Positions 26,430 to 35,919 of a stretch of 64,000 nt of DNA are shown here, piece after piece. The first letter of the stretch is position 1. Every line of letters begins with the position of its first letter. Made by a program: the position numbers and the translations under genes. The DNA lies in the NCBI GenBank assembly GCA_965276635.1, contig CBDIBC010000005.1, positions 1,426,001 through 1,490,000 of the forward strand, in the 5' to 3' direction. The notes beneath the pieces are model-generated. The model had not been told where the DNA came from. It worked only from the letters and a program-made list of their open reading frames with translations, and ran no database searches. This stretch comes from CBDIBC01 sp965276635 (GTDB taxonomy: Bacteria > Actinomycetota > Acidimicrobiia > Acidimicrobiales > Palsa-688).

Positions 26430-27059
26430 ATGAAATCAGCGAGGGAACGAATGGACATGCATGCCGCCTACCAAGAGGTGGGCTCCTACCGGGCCGCAGC
26501 GGAGATCTGCGGCACCACCGACAAGACCATCAAGCGGGCCGTTGCGAGGGCCCGAGCGGACGAGACGACCGGATCGGGCGAGGCAACGGTCGCCCACAAC
26601 TACGACCCGGTGACCGACCTCATCGCCGAGCGTGTGGCGAAGACCGGGGGCCGCATCTCGGCCAAGCGCCTCTTGCCCGTCGTCGGGGCCGCTGGCTACT
26701 CGGGGTCGGCCCGCAACCTGCGCCGGGCCGTGGCCGAGGCCAAGGCGGCCTGGCGCATCGACCACCGCCGGGGCCGCCGGCCCGGGGTGTGGGCACCGGG
26801 CGACATGGTGGTGTTCGACTGGGGCGAGATCGGTCCGCTGTTCGTCTTCTGCGCCGTGCTGGCCTGGAGCCGGTTCCGGTTCGTCTGCTTCGCCGACAAC
26901 CTCCGGGAGACGACCATGGCCGCGTTGGCCCAGTGCATGGAGACCATCGGCGGAGTGCCGAAGACGCTCCTCACCGACCGGATGGGGTGCCTGAAGGGCG
27001 GCACGGTGGCCGGAGTGGTGATCCCGACGCCGGACTACGTGCGCTTCGTCACCCACTAC
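26430..27059 (+). pseudogene. istA: IstA transposase, 5' part (interrupted)
   Basis: N-terminal HTH (YQEVGSYRAAAEICGTTDKTIKRAV) and the first part of the DDE catalytic core: FDWGEIGPLFVFCAVLAWSRFRFVCF contains the first Asp, and LLTDRMGCLKGG the second. It runs to ...DYVRFVTHY and then leaves the family where the inner element starts. Joined to the part at 30905 it gives an unbroken IstA. Confidence 0.9.
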
Positions 27060-27152
27060 CTATTTACTGAACTACTGCCTATATAGATCCAGGTGAGGGG
27101 CCATGTTGGGCATCCGCGGTTTGGGGGTGGGGTCCTGATAGACAACCGCCCC

Positions 27153-28370
27153 ATGGCCCGCGAGCGAGACGCTTCAACCGATATGGCTGCGGTGGTGGTG
27201 CCTCAGGTCGGTCGCCTTGCGGATACCGGGGATCGGTTGGAGCCATACCGGGTCGTCGGCCCCGACGGGGTGGCGGTGGAGGCGGTGTCGGCTTGGTTTG
27301 CTGATCTGCAGGCTGGGGGTCGGTCGGTGGCGACGGTCCGGTCGTATGGGATGGACCTGCTGCGCTGGTTCCGGTTTTTGTGGGCGATTGACGTGTCGTG
27401 GGATCGGGCGACGGCCGGCGATGCCCGCGATTTCTGTCGTTGGTTGCTGGTGGCGGGCAAGCCGGCGCGTCCGCACTGGCGGCATCCAGACGTGCCGGTG
27501 GCGGCGACGGCGGTGGCGTACGCGGCGTCGGTGAGGGTGCATAGCGAGACGGTGCTTCGGGGTTTCTACGATTTTCACCGTGATGCCGGCAGCGGTCCGG
27601 TGCTGAATCCGTTCCCGTTGGACCGTTCCCGCCGGGGCGGGCGCGCCCACGCCCATCACAACCCGATGGAGCCGCACCGCAACGATCGGACGGGCCGTTA
27701 CCGGCCGAGGGTCGCGACTCGGATCCCGCGGGCGGTCCCCGACGACGAGTTCAACGAGATCTTCGCCAGGTTGCCGTCGCACCGCGACCGTGCTTTGGTG
27801 GCGTTCTACGTGTCGACGGGGGCTCGGGCGTCTGAGCTGTTGTCGGTCACGTTGGGCGGGGTTGATCCGGGCCGTCAGCTGATCAGGGTGATACGCAAGG
27901 GCAGCGGGGCGGCCCAGGAGCTTCCGGCGTCTGTCGACGCGTTCGTGTGGTTGCGGCTGTATCAGGTGGAGATGGGCGAGCTGATCCCGACGGGACGTCG
28001 ACAGCCGTTGTGGTGGACGTTGCGCCGCCCGGCGCGTCCGTTGACCTATCACGGCGCGCACCGCATGTTCGAGCGGGTGAACGTGTCGGCGGGGACGGCG
28101 GCGACGCTGCACTCGTTGCGTCACACGGCCGCCTACCGGATGGCTCTGGACCCGGCGCTGCCGCTCACCGATGTGCAGGCGGTGTTGGGCCACGCCCAGC
28201 TCACCACCACCCAGATTTACCTCACCCCCCGCAAGGAAGACGTGATCCGCCGGGTGCTGGCCCATCACGCCGAGCAGACCCGCCTGGCGGCGGAGCGGGC
28301 CGTTCCAGTGGCCGCGCCGGGATATCGGCCCGAGACCCTCGAGGTTCTCTTCGGCCGGGCCATTTCGTGA
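27153..28370 (+). CDS. Tyrosine recombinase, TnpA-like (inner element)
   Basis: 405 aa from ATG 27153; GTG 27093 and ATG 27183 are alternatives and none has a good ribosome site. The core-binding domain (AVSAWFADLQAGGRSVATVRSYGMDLLRWFRFL) precedes a catalytic domain with Arg in STGARASELLSV, Lys in RVIRKGSG, HSLRHTAAYRM, GHAQLTTTQIYLTP (His and nucleophile Tyr). It is coupled to the next recombinase by a GTGA overlap, so the two are probably made together and work at the element ends. Confidence 0.88.
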   Translation: MARERDASTDMAAVVVPQVGRLADTGDRLEPYRVVGPDGVAVEAVSAWFADLQAGGRSVATVRSYGMDLLRWFRFLWAIDVSWDRATAGDARDFCRWLLVAGKPARPHWRHPDVPVAATAVAYAASVRVHSETVLRGFYDFHRDAGSGPVLNPFPLDRSRRGGRAHAHHNPMEPHRNDRTGRYRPRVATRIPRAVPDDEFNEIFARLPSHRDRALVAFYVSTGARASELLSVTLGGVDPGRQLIRVIRKGSGAAQELPASVDAFVWLRLYQVEMGELIPTGRRQPLWWTLRRPARPLTYHGAHRMFERVNVSAGTAATLHSLRHTAAYRMALDPALPLTDVQAVLGHAQLTTTQIYLTPRKEDVIRRVLAHHAEQTRLAAERAVPVAAPGYRPETLEVLFGRAIS

Positions 28371-30838
28371 GCGTCGCTGTCGATCAGCCCACCGTGTCAT
28401 CGTGCCCGGATGCGCTGTTGCCTGCGGTGGCTGCTGCCGGGTTCCGGCCTCGTTCGATGCCGACGCGTTGGCCAGCAACTTGCCTGTCCGTGCAGGAGTT
28501 GTTGGCCCGGCTGATGTCACCACCGTTCGTGTTGGAGTCGTCGGCGAAGCAGTCCAGACGTGTCGGGGGCTTGAAGCTGATGGTGGCCTGGCTGGCGGAC
28601 CAGGCTGGCGAGACCTGGCAGCAGCGTTGGCTGTCGAGCGGAGCCGACGACGCGGTGGGCGCCTGGCGGCAGGTTCCGGTCGGGTGGCTGCACGCGGGTG
28701 GTCATCGAACGGCGTATCGACACGAGGCGTTGGTGGAGGCGTTGCCGGTGCTGGTCTCCGCGGATGTGATTCGGCCGTCGCTGCGCTGGCTGGTGGGCGG
28801 CGGGCCGGCCAGAGGCGGCCTGCTCCTGCGAACGCTGGTCGCGTCCCGGGATCCGGGAGGGTTTGCCCGTCTGGGGGCAGCCTGCGACGCCGCTCCGGGC
28901 GTCTCGGTGGTGGCGAGAGGCCAAACGTTGTATCGGGCCGCGATGATCGTCGCCGCCAAGGGTGGCGTGCTCGGCGACATCATCGTCGGCGACCTTCTGG
29001 AACTCTTCGACGCCCAAGCCGACGCCTACGACAACCCGTCTGCCGGGCGGACGCTGTTCTATCGGCTCCTGCACGACATGGGGACTTTCGGGCCGGCCGC
29101 GCCGCCGACCCTTCGAGCATTACGCACCGCCGGCCAGCGCAGCCCCGACGAGCTGATCGACCGCTACCGGCTGAAGTGTCGTCCCGTCCGCGATCTGTTG
29201 GTCGACTATCTCCGCGAGCGTCAGCCGGCGCTGGACTACAACAGCTTGGAGTCGCTGGCCAACTTCTTGGGCAAGCTGTTCTGGTCGGACCTGGAACGCC
29301 ACCATCCCGGCATCGACAGCTTGCACCTGAGCGTCGGGGTGGCCGACGGGTGGAAGCGACGTCTGCGAACCGTGACAAAGACGGTCACGACGCCCGCAGG
29401 GGAAAAGGCAGAGGTGGCCGTGGAGCGGATCAACTACCGGGAGTGCCTGACCCCGGTGCGGGCGTTCTACCTCGACCTCGCTCACTGGGCGGTGGAGGAC
29501 CCGGCCCGGTGGGCGACCTGGGTGGCTCGCTGTCCGGTCGGCGCCGAGGAAATCAACCGGCGCAAGGCCAAACGCAAACTTAAGTCCCGAATGGACTCCC
29601 GCACCCGTGAACGCCTGCCGGTGCTACCCGTTGTCGTGCGCTGTGTCGCCGAACGACGAACTGCCGCGGCCGCGCTTCTCGACGCAGCCCGTCAAGCCGG
29701 GCCAGGGGAGCCGTTCATGGCTGCGGGACTCACGCTGGTGCGCTCCGTCGTCGAGGCTCGTTCGGGTGCTGGCAAGGTCTGGGCCCACAACCCTGCCGAT
29801 GGCCGACGCCGCGACCTGGTGCGAGAAGAGGACCACGCGTTCTGGGCCTGGGCCATCGTCGAGGTGCTGCGCTCCACCGGTGTCCGTGTCGAGGAACTAC
29901 GCGAGCTCAGTCACCACAGCTTGGTGCAATACCACCTGCCCACCACCGGCGAGATCGTCCCGTTGCTGCAGATCCTTCCCTCCAAGACCGACACCGAACG
30001 CCTCCTGGTCGTCAGCCCCGAGCTGGCCGACGTCCTCGGCGCCATCATCCTGCGTGTCAGCGACGGGACCGGAACCGTCCCGCTCGTCCCCTCCTACGAC
30101 ACCCACGAACGAGTGTGGTCGGCTCCGGCACCGTTGCTGTTCCAGCGCCGCCTGAACACCGAGACCCGGGTGATCGCCGACAGCATGGTCCGCACCCTGC
30201 TCTGCGGCGCTCTGGCTCACACCGGCCTCGTTGACCCCGCCGACGGCGAGCCGCTGCGCTACACGCCGCATGACTTCCGCCGAATGTTCATCACCGACGC
30301 GGTGCTCAACGGGCTGCCTCCTCACATCGCGCAGATCATCGCCGGGCACCGCGACATCAACGTCACCATGGGCTACAAGGCCGTCTACCCCGAAGAAGCC
30401 GTCCAAGCCCACCTGGCGTTCCTGGCCCGACGACGATCTCTGCGGCCCAGCGACGAATACCGGACCCCGACCGACGAGGAGTGGCAAGAGTTCCTCGGTC
30501 ATTTCGAGAAACGCAAGGTCTCCATCGGGACCTGCGCCCGAGCGTTCTCCACGCCCTGCATCCACGAGCACGCCTGCGTCCGCTGCCCAATGCTGTGGCC
30601 CGACCCCGCCCAGCAGCCACGCCTCGCCGAGATCCGCGACAACCTCAACGCCCGCATCGCCGAAGCCGAACGAGAAGGCTGGCACGGCGAGGTCGAAGGA
30701 CTCAAGATCAGCCTGGCCGGCGCGCACGAAAAGCTCACCCAAATCGACAACCGCTCAAACACCGTCCGCGTGAGCATCCCTGTCCGGCTGCGCTCACTGG
30801 CGCCAGTGGCAACGAGCACCCCGACAGCACACCAATAG
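28367..30838 (+). CDS. Large tyrosine recombinase, TnpB-like (inner element)
   Basis: 823 aa from GTG 28367. The N-terminal ~400 residues have no simple motif. The C-terminal catalytic region shows RSTGVRVEELRELSHHSL (Arg), TPHDFRRMFITDAVL (HxxR variant), IAGHRDINVTMGYKAVYPE (His and Tyr). It ends with a Cys cluster CARAFSTPCIHEHACVRCPML, which probably binds metal and is a hallmark of this recombinase group. Paired recombinases of ~400 and ~800 aa are typical of cargo-poor actinobacterial Tn554-like elements. Confidence 0.85.
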   Translation: MSVAVDQPTVSSCPDALLPAVAAAGFRPRSMPTRWPATCLSVQELLARLMSPPFVLESSAKQSRRVGGLKLMVAWLADQAGETWQQRWLSSGADDAVGAWRQVPVGWLHAGGHRTAYRHEALVEALPVLVSADVIRPSLRWLVGGGPARGGLLLRTLVASRDPGGFARLGAACDAAPGVSVVARGQTLYRAAMIVAAKGGVLGDIIVGDLLELFDAQADAYDNPSAGRTLFYRLLHDMGTFGPAAPPTLRALRTAGQRSPDELIDRYRLKCRPVRDLLVDYLRERQPALDYNSLESLANFLGKLFWSDLERHHPGIDSLHLSVGVADGWKRRLRTVTKTVTTPAGEKAEVAVERINYRECLTPVRAFYLDLAHWAVEDPARWATWVARCPVGAEEINRRKAKRKLKSRMDSRTRERLPVLPVVVRCVAERRTAAAALLDAARQAGPGEPFMAAGLTLVRSVVEARSGAGKVWAHNPADGRRRDLVREEDHAFWAWAIVEVLRSTGVRVEELRELSHHSLVQYHLPTTGEIVPLLQILPSKTDTERLLVVSPELADVLGAIILRVSDGTGTVPLVPSYDTHERVWSAPAPLLFQRRLNTETRVIADSMVRTLLCGALAHTGLVDPADGEPLRYTPHDFRRMFITDAVLNGLPPHIAQIIAGHRDINVTMGYKAVYPEEAVQAHLAFLARRRSLRPSDEYRTPTDEEWQEFLGHFEKRKVSIGTCARAFSTPCIHEHACVRCPMLWPDPAQQPRLAEIRDNLNARIAEAEREGWHGEVEGLKISLAGAHEKLTQIDNRSNTVRVSIPVRLRSLAPVATSTPTAHQ

Positions 30839-30904
30839 ACATCCGCCACCGATTTCCGCGGTCGGCCCCATCGCTCGAGCCCCGATTTCAAGTTCAGAGA
30901 ATAC

Positions 30905-31735
30905 GGGACGAGGCCGGACTTCTGCCAGGGAGCCGACCCCGAGTCCAAGGGCATCGTCGAGAACCTGGTCGGCTACGTGAAGTCCGACCTCATGATCCCC
31001 GAGGAGTTGTCCGTCACCGACGTCGCCCATGCCAACGAGAAAGGAGTGGCCTGGTGCGCCGAGGTCAACGCCCAGGTGCACACCGAGATCGCTGCGGTCC
31101 CCGCCGACCGGCTGGTCAGCGAACGGGAACTGCTCGGCGGCCTGCCATCGCTCCGGGCTCGGATCGGCAAGGTCGTGGTCAGGAAGGTCGACCGGCTGAG
31201 CTGTGTCCGGTTCGGCTCGGCCCGCTACTCGGTGCCCATGTCCCGCATCGGCCGCCAAGTCGAGCTGGTGGCGGCGAACGGCACGGTGACCATCGTCTTC
31301 CTGGGCGAGATCATCGCCCGCCACGACCTCGTCGCCCCTGGTGAGACGGCCGTGTGCGACGACCACTACGGAGGGCCGAGGCCCGTGCCCGCCCGGGCGG
31401 TCAGGCCCAAGACGGCGGCTGAGCAGGCGTTCGTTGCCTTGGGGCCGGTGGCCGAGGAGTTCATCAAGGGTGCAGCCGCCCGGGGCGTGACCACGTTGGC
31501 CGGTGACCTCGTCGAGTTGTGCGACCTGGAGGCGGCCCACGGCCGGGATGCTCTCGTGGCCGCCATCGGACGGGCTGTCGAGTTCGGCCGGTTCCGGGCC
31601 GGCGACGTCCGTTCAATCCTCGCAGCGGGCAGTGGTGTCCCACGCCCGAGGGGTCCCGGCGACGCCCTCATCGTCGACCTCCCCGTCGTCGAGACGCGCT
31701 CGCTCGACGACTACGCCTTCGGTGGTGAGTCATGA
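30905..31735 (+). pseudogene. istA: IstA transposase, 3' part
   Basis: It resumes at GTRPDFCQGADPESKGIVENLVGYVKSDLM, which includes the third catalytic acidic residue (E in ESKGIVE), and continues to the normal C-terminus DYAFGGES. It ends in an ATGA overlap with istB. This half alone cannot act as a transposase. Confidence 0.9.
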
Positions 31736-32513
31736 CCAGCACTACGCCGCCGCCGCTGCCGACCGACTTGGAGGCCGGTCTCCGTCGCCTACGTCTCGGG
31801 GCCATGCGTGCCCTGTCGCCCGAGCTGTTGGTGGTGGCCAAGACCCAGCGCTGGAAGCCCGAGGAGTTCCTCCGCACCTTGGTCGAGGCCGAGATCGCCT
31901 CACGGGATGCCTCGAACGCCCGGGGTCGCCTGAAGGCCGCCGCCTTCCCGGTGAGCAAACAGCTCGATGAGTTCGACGTGGAGGCCTCATCGGTGCCCCG
32001 GCCACGTTCGACTATCTGGTCAGCCTCGAGTGGATAACAGCCAAGGAGAACCTCTGCCTCGTGGGGCCGGCGGGCACGGGCAAGAGCCATCTGCTCGTCG
32101 CCCTCGGCCACCACGCCGTCGAGGCCGGACGGCGGGTCCGCTACTTCACCGCCACCGAGCTGGTCGAGACCCTCTACCGGGGTCTGGCCGACAACTCCGT
32201 CGGCCGGGTGGTCGAGCAGATCCTGAAGGCGGAACTGATCCTAATCGACGAGATCGGGTTCGCCCCGATGGACGACACAGGCGCCCAGCTGTTCTTCCGG
32301 ATCGTGGCCGCCGCCTACGAACGCCGGTCCCTCGGCATCGGCTCGCACTGGCCGTTCGAGGACTGGGGACGGTTCCTGCCCGAGCACACCACGGCCGTCA
32401 GCCTGCTCGACCGACTCCTCCATCACGGCGTCGAAGTTGCCACCTCCGGGGAGTCGTTCCGGTTGAAAGACGCCCGCCAGAGGGGAGGTGCCCCGAAGCT
32501 CACCTACAGTTGA
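31732..32513 (+). pseudogene. istB: IstB helper ATPase with a one-base frameshift
   Basis: The N-terminal part (31732 to ~32000: LEAGLRRLRLGAMRALSPELL, LDEFDVEASSVPR) and the remainder (ATFDYLVSLEWITAKENLCLVGPAGTGKSHLLVALGHH, ILIDEIGF, SLLDRLLHHG) are contiguous IstB in two frames. Restoring one G in CCCCGGCCACG near 32000 rejoins them. Walker A and B motifs are intact. It is a real lesion or a sequencing error. Confidence 0.88.
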
Positions 32514-32577
32514 ACATCAGCGCGAAGGGCGCGGACATCTGGTGGCCACAACCGCGGACTGGAAACCGGCCATGGAC

Positions 32578-32670
32578 AGCGGCAACGACCGTCTCCGGCC
32601 CGGGACCAACACCGACCACATCGAGCTGCTGGTTAAGTCCCTCTCTGCCCAGCCGGGGAGGGCCCGCTGA
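32578..32670 (+). pseudogene. C-terminal tail of the IS21-interrupted TetR-like gene
   Basis: After removing the IS and one GCGGC copy, the frame from 26129 continues NDRLRPGTNTDHIELLVKSL and ends SAQPGRAR-stop. The pattern ...LHGLTTL...RL.P......LV..L is a normal TetR C-terminus. This proves the insertion site. Confidence 0.75.
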
Positions 32671-32848
32671 TCGATCGGCTTGCGGGACCTTCAGAGTGCT
32701 TGCTCGGCCCTCGACCCCAACTGCGGGGCCGGTCCGGCCGGCGGGAGGTCGGAGCAGAACTGGATGATCTGCGCCCGACGGCACAGGCCGTCCGCCGATC
32801 CCCGACAGGCGCATATTCGGCGTTATTCGTGCATCGGGGTCGCTGGTC

Positions 32849-32880
32849 CTGGGCGCCGGCGGGCTCTCGCTGGCGCCCAG
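32849..32880 (-). terminator. Hairpin downstream of the recombinase gene
   Basis: A perfect 9-bp stem, CTGGGCGCC and GGCGCCCAG, lies 10 bp beyond the stop of the minus-strand recombinase at 32890. Confidence 0.5.
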
Positions 32881-32889
32881 AATGTCAGG

Positions 32890-33804
32890 TCAGCGGGCGG
32901 CGCCGGCGATGTAGGTGGACACGATGTAGGTGGCGTGACGGTCGAGCGAGACCCGTGCCCGGTCGTAGCGCATGGTCGTTCGTGGGTCGGCGTGCGACGC
33001 GGCTTCTTGGACGTCGCGTAGCGGTACGCCGGCGTCGAGCGCTGCGGTGATGAAGGCGTGGCGGAGGATGTGGGGGCCGATCGGCTTGGCGATCCCGGCC
33101 CGCTTGGCGACCCGTCGGACGATCCGAGCGGCTCCGTGACGGTCGAGACGCCGACCGTTGCCGGCGACGAAGATCGGGCCGGAGTCCCGTTCGCCGACAG
33201 CCAGGTCGACCGCCCGTGCGGTGCGCGGAGCCAGCGGGACGGTCACGGTCTTGCCGCCCTTGCGGAGGACAGTGAGGGTCCGATGGCCTCGCTCCACGCC
33301 GAGCGCTTCGATGTTCGCGCCGATTGCCTCTGACACCCGCAGCCCGTTCAGAGCCAGCAGGGAGATCAGGGCGTGTTCGGCTGCGGGGCCGAGCCCGGCG
33401 GCGACGAGGAGCGCGCCGACCTCGTTGCGGTCCAGGCCGATGGCGTGGGACTCGTAGTCGATGCGGGGTCGGCGGACATGGACCGCCGGGGAGTGGGCGA
33501 TGAGGCCTTCCTCTTCGGCGTAGCGGTAGAAGCCGGTGATCGTGCACAGCCGTCGGGCGATCGTCGCTGTCGCCCGGCCCTTCGCCTCGAGTTCCCGGCC
33601 GAAGGTCTCGATGTCGCTGCGTCGGACCTCGAACAGCCCTAGGTGACGAGCCTCGCAGAACACGACGAACTGGCGGAGGTCAAGGGCGTAGGCGTCGCGG
33701 GTGAGGCCCCTGTAGCCGCCCAAGAAACCGGCCAGTGCGACATGTTCGGGGTCGACCAGGCCGGGGTCGTAGACGACGACGGCAGTCGAGGCGGTGGTGG
33801 TCAT
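32890..33804 (-). CDS. XerC/D-like tyrosine recombinase
   Basis: 304 aa from ATG 33804. Core-binding domain: GFLGGYRGLTRDAYALDLRQFVVFCEARHL. Catalytic residues: Arg in ALNGLRVSEAIG, Lys in RKGGKTVTV, HILRHAFIT, SHADPRTTMRYDRA (His and Tyr). It is the size of a XerC/D or phage/integron-type recombinase, simpler than the tRNA integrases. It stands alone between the IS21 end and a 530-bp gap and may belong to another decayed element. Confidence 0.88.
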   Translation of the reverse strand: MTTTASTAVVVYDPGLVDPEHVALAGFLGGYRGLTRDAYALDLRQFVVFCEARHLGLFEVRRSDIETFGRELEAKGRATATIARRLCTITGFYRYAEEEGLIAHSPAVHVRRPRIDYESHAIGLDRNEVGALLVAAGLGPAAEHALISLLALNGLRVSEAIGANIEALGVERGHRTLTVLRKGGKTVTVPLAPRTARAVDLAVGERDSGPIFVAGNGRRLDRHGAARIVRRVAKRAGIAKPIGPHILRHAFITAALDAGVPLRDVQEAASHADPRTTMRYDRARVSLDRHATYIVSTYIAGAAR

Positions 33805-34334
33805 GGCATACCTCCCGAGTCGGTGGGGCTCGGGGGACGAGGCGACCGGGCCCCACATGGATGAGACCCTCACCGTAAGGACGTCCGCCCACCCGCGACA
33901 TCGGCCCCGGGAGGGTGATCGCAGGGCTGGCTGCAGGCCGGCCGAGTGTTCTGCGCTCCCTCTCGGGGCACCATGAGAGACGTCGAAGTGCTCGATATCG
34001 CCGACTATGCGCTGATGTGGACCGGCGGTTCGACTGAGGTCGGAGGGCGCCGATCCAGCGCCACCGAAGGCCGCGTCGCAGGCGCCCGTTCGGTACCCGA
34101 GGCCAGGACTCCTCAGGTCCCGCAAGCCGATCCCTTCTGGTGGAGTACCGGCCTGGGTGTGCGTCGTCCGACAGTACGGGAGTGAAGGCTGCTCCCGAGT
34201 GCTGTTGGCGGCTAGACAGGCGAGTTCGAGCTGGAACTACTACGAGCCTCCAGTGACTTTAGGGGGGCAGGTTCAGTTGATCACCAGAGCGTGATCAGGC
34301 TTGAGGCAGAGGTGTCCGAGCCCGGCGCAGCGTG
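33805..34334. other. 530-bp gap without a gene
   Basis: No convincing frame. A 7-bp stem (TGATCAC / GTGATCA, 34278-34297) just past the hydrolase stop may terminate that gene. The rest may contain the recombinase promoter or its binding sites. Confidence 0.45.
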
Positions 34335-35240
34335 TCACTTGCTTTCGGTGCTGAAAACGCCGGAGCTAGAGGTGGCCTGCAAGGCCTGCCAGGGGGTCGC
34401 GTCGAGGCGGAGGACGTCGAGCAGGTAAGCGGACACCGCTTCTGCGACGAGGGCGACACGGGCGGGGTCGTCGTCGGTGGTCTCTTTGACGGCCTCGCCG
34501 GCGACTCCACCGAGGGTGTGCTCGCCATCGGTGACGGTAACCAGCCGCTTTGGGGTGGGGCTGAGGTGGTAGGCGTCGGTGAACCAGTCCGGGCCGCGGG
34601 TGGACATGGCTGACTGATCCTTGCCGCCTGCGACCACCAGTGCAGGGGTGGTCATGGTGGAGAAGTCCGGGCGCATAAACGGGAGGTGCTCGGCCGCGAA
34701 GGGGGTGAGGGTGTCGCCGGTGCCGGTCGCCGCGATCAGAGCGCCTGCTTTGATAGCGGGGTGGGAGAAGTCCCCACCCGGTTTGCCGGACGCATCGAAG
34801 ACACGGGCACCGAGGAGGGCCCCGGCGGTCTGTCCTCCCCAGGAGTGCCCGACGACCGCGATGCGGTTGCGGTCGGCACGCTGGACCAGGCCGCCGGCCT
34901 GGGCCAGGATGTCGTCGAGGTGGTCCAAAACTGCGTGAAGGTCGCCGATACGGACGTGCCAGATGTCGCCGAAGCGGGGGTCGTTGAAGCCGATGTTGTT
35001 GCGCCGGGAGTCAAGGTGGGTGGGTTGGACCACGATGAACCCGGCGGCCGCCCACCGGTCCACAAGGGGCTCGTAGCCGTCCATTGACCAGGCGTTGCCG
35101 TGCGAGAACACGATGACGGGCAGGTTGCGGCCAGCGGCGGGGGCGGTGACTTTGACCTGCAGATCGATGCCACGATCCGTGGTGGGGACAGTGATGGGCT
35201 TGACGGCGACGAGCTGCGGGGCGAGGGGAGTGGCGGGCAT
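34335..35240 (-). CDS. Alpha/beta-hydrolase (dienelactone-hydrolase/PAF-acetylhydrolase-like)
   Basis: 301 aa from ATG 35240 after AAAGGA; the long upstream reading crosses the regulator. Oxyanion segment PVIVFSHGNAWSM, nucleophile elbow GHSWGGQTAG, later Asp in VAGGKDQSAM and His in TVTDGEHTLGG make a complete triad. No secretion signal. Substrate unknown; it lacks lipase lids. It is divergent from tetR over an operator and so is probably induced by a small ester- or lactone-type compound. Island cargo. Confidence 0.82.
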   Translation of the reverse strand: MPATPLAPQLVAVKPITVPTTDRGIDLQVKVTAPAAGRNLPVIVFSHGNAWSMDGYEPLVDRWAAAGFIVVQPTHLDSRRNNIGFNDPRFGDIWHVRIGDLHAVLDHLDDILAQAGGLVQRADRNRIAVVGHSWGGQTAGALLGARVFDASGKPGGDFSHPAIKAGALIAATGTGDTLTPFAAEHLPFMRPDFSTMTTPALVVAGGKDQSAMSTRGPDWFTDAYHLSPTPKRLVTVTDGEHTLGGVAGEAVKETTDDDPARVALVAEAVSAYLLDVLRLDATPWQALQATSSSGVFSTESK

Positions 35241-35286
35241 GGAGTCTTCCTTTGGGAGGCCTGCGGCTCTGCCATGATTGGCGGAG

Positions 35287-35320
35287 CACTGTTCCGTCAA
35301 GTTAGCGGAACGGTGTTCCG
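35287..35320. promoter_or_regulatory. TetR operator between hydrolase and tetR
   Basis: CACTGTTCCG and CGGAACGGTG (9 of 10 complementary, 9 bases apart) overlap a second dyad CGGAAC-GGT-GTTCCG. Thus three TTCCG half-sites cover the divergent promoter. Confidence 0.65.
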
Positions 35321-35337
35321 TTAGCAAGGGAGTGTCC

Positions 35338-35919
35338 GTGGCCGCCACATTCGGAGTACGCCAAGCAAGTGTGCGACGCAGCCGCCAGGCGTTGCTGGCC
35401 GCAGCGACGGCGGCGTTTGTCGACCACGGTGTGCAGGCGCCGGTCCGTGACATCGCCCGCCGGGCCGGCGTTGGGGTCGGCACGGTGTACCGCCACTTCC
35501 CCACGCGGGCCGACTTGGTGAGCGCCGTGTACCGCCATCAGGTCGACGAGTGCGCGGCTCTCGCCTCAGAACTGCGCAAGGAGCCAGTCTCGGCCGCTGA
35601 GGCACTGAACCGGTGGATCGCCGCCTTCGTGGACTTCTTGGTGACCAAGCACGGCCTCAGCGTCGCTCTGCGCTCGGAAGATCCCAGCCTCCAAAATCTG
35701 CATGGACTGGTACTCGACGAGTTGGTGCCGGCGTGCTCGGGTTTGCTCACAGCGAGCCAGGACGCCGGAGAGGTCGACCCTCATATCACTGCGTTCAAGC
35801 TTTTACGCGCCGTCGGGAACCTGTGCATCCTCGGGCCGGGCTACAGCAGGGACGACGCCAAGCACATGGTCGCCTGCCTTCTAGCCGGGAGCCGCGCAGG
35901 GTCCACCACCGCATCTTGA
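35338..35919 (+). CDS. TetR-family regulator divergent from the hydrolase
   Basis: About 193 aa from GTG 35338, seven bases after AGGGAG; GTG 35332 and ATG 35278 are alternatives, but the latter would make the operator coding. HTH: ALLAAATAAFVDHGVQAPVRDIARRAGVGVGTVYRHFPTRADLVSAVY. The C-terminal domain resembles the SbtR/TetR_C_33 class (WIAAFVDFLVTKHGL...GPGYSRDDAKHMVACLLAGSR). It is the likely repressor of the hydrolase and itself. Confidence 0.87.
   Translation: MAATFGVRQASVRRSRQALLAAATAAFVDHGVQAPVRDIARRAGVGVGTVYRHFPTRADLVSAVYRHQVDECAALASELRKEPVSAAEALNRWIAAFVDFLVTKHGLSVALRSEDPSLQNLHGLVLDELVPACSGLLTASQDAGEVDPHITAFKLLRAVGNLCILGPGYSRDDAKHMVACLLAGSRAGSTTAS

Larger units (their letters stand above)
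27060..30904. mobile_element. 3.8-kb element with two tyrosine recombinases, inserted in istA
   Basis: Its exact limits follow from restoring istA (...VTHY + GTRPDFC...). Its ends are imperfect inverted repeats: left CTATTTACTGAACT, right (minus strand) GTATTCTCTGAACT, with CTGAACT placed 7 bases from each inferred edge. It carries only two overlapping recombinase genes and no cargo or third gene. The layout is like Tn554-type transposition genes tnpA-tnpB. There is no target duplication beyond the shared TAC, as expected for tyrosine recombinases. Confidence 0.8.
26267..32577. mobile_element. IS21-family element, itself interrupted
   Basis: The outer ends match as inverted repeats. Left reads TGTCCGTGGCCACGAGAAAG with internal AGTCCGCAGTT and TGGCCA; right (minus strand) reads TGTCCATGGCCGG with AGTCCGCGGTT and TGGCCACCAGA. 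Both carry the multiple end repeats usual for IS21. A 5-bp direct repeat GCGGC flanks it. It encodes istA and istB in overlapping order. Without the 3.8-kb insertion it would be about 2.5 kb, normal for the family. Confidence 0.9.

Noticed and set aside
32680..33050. Plus-strand frames across the 3' end of the XerC/D-like gene
   Set aside because: They are antisense to a complete recombinase and have no family features.
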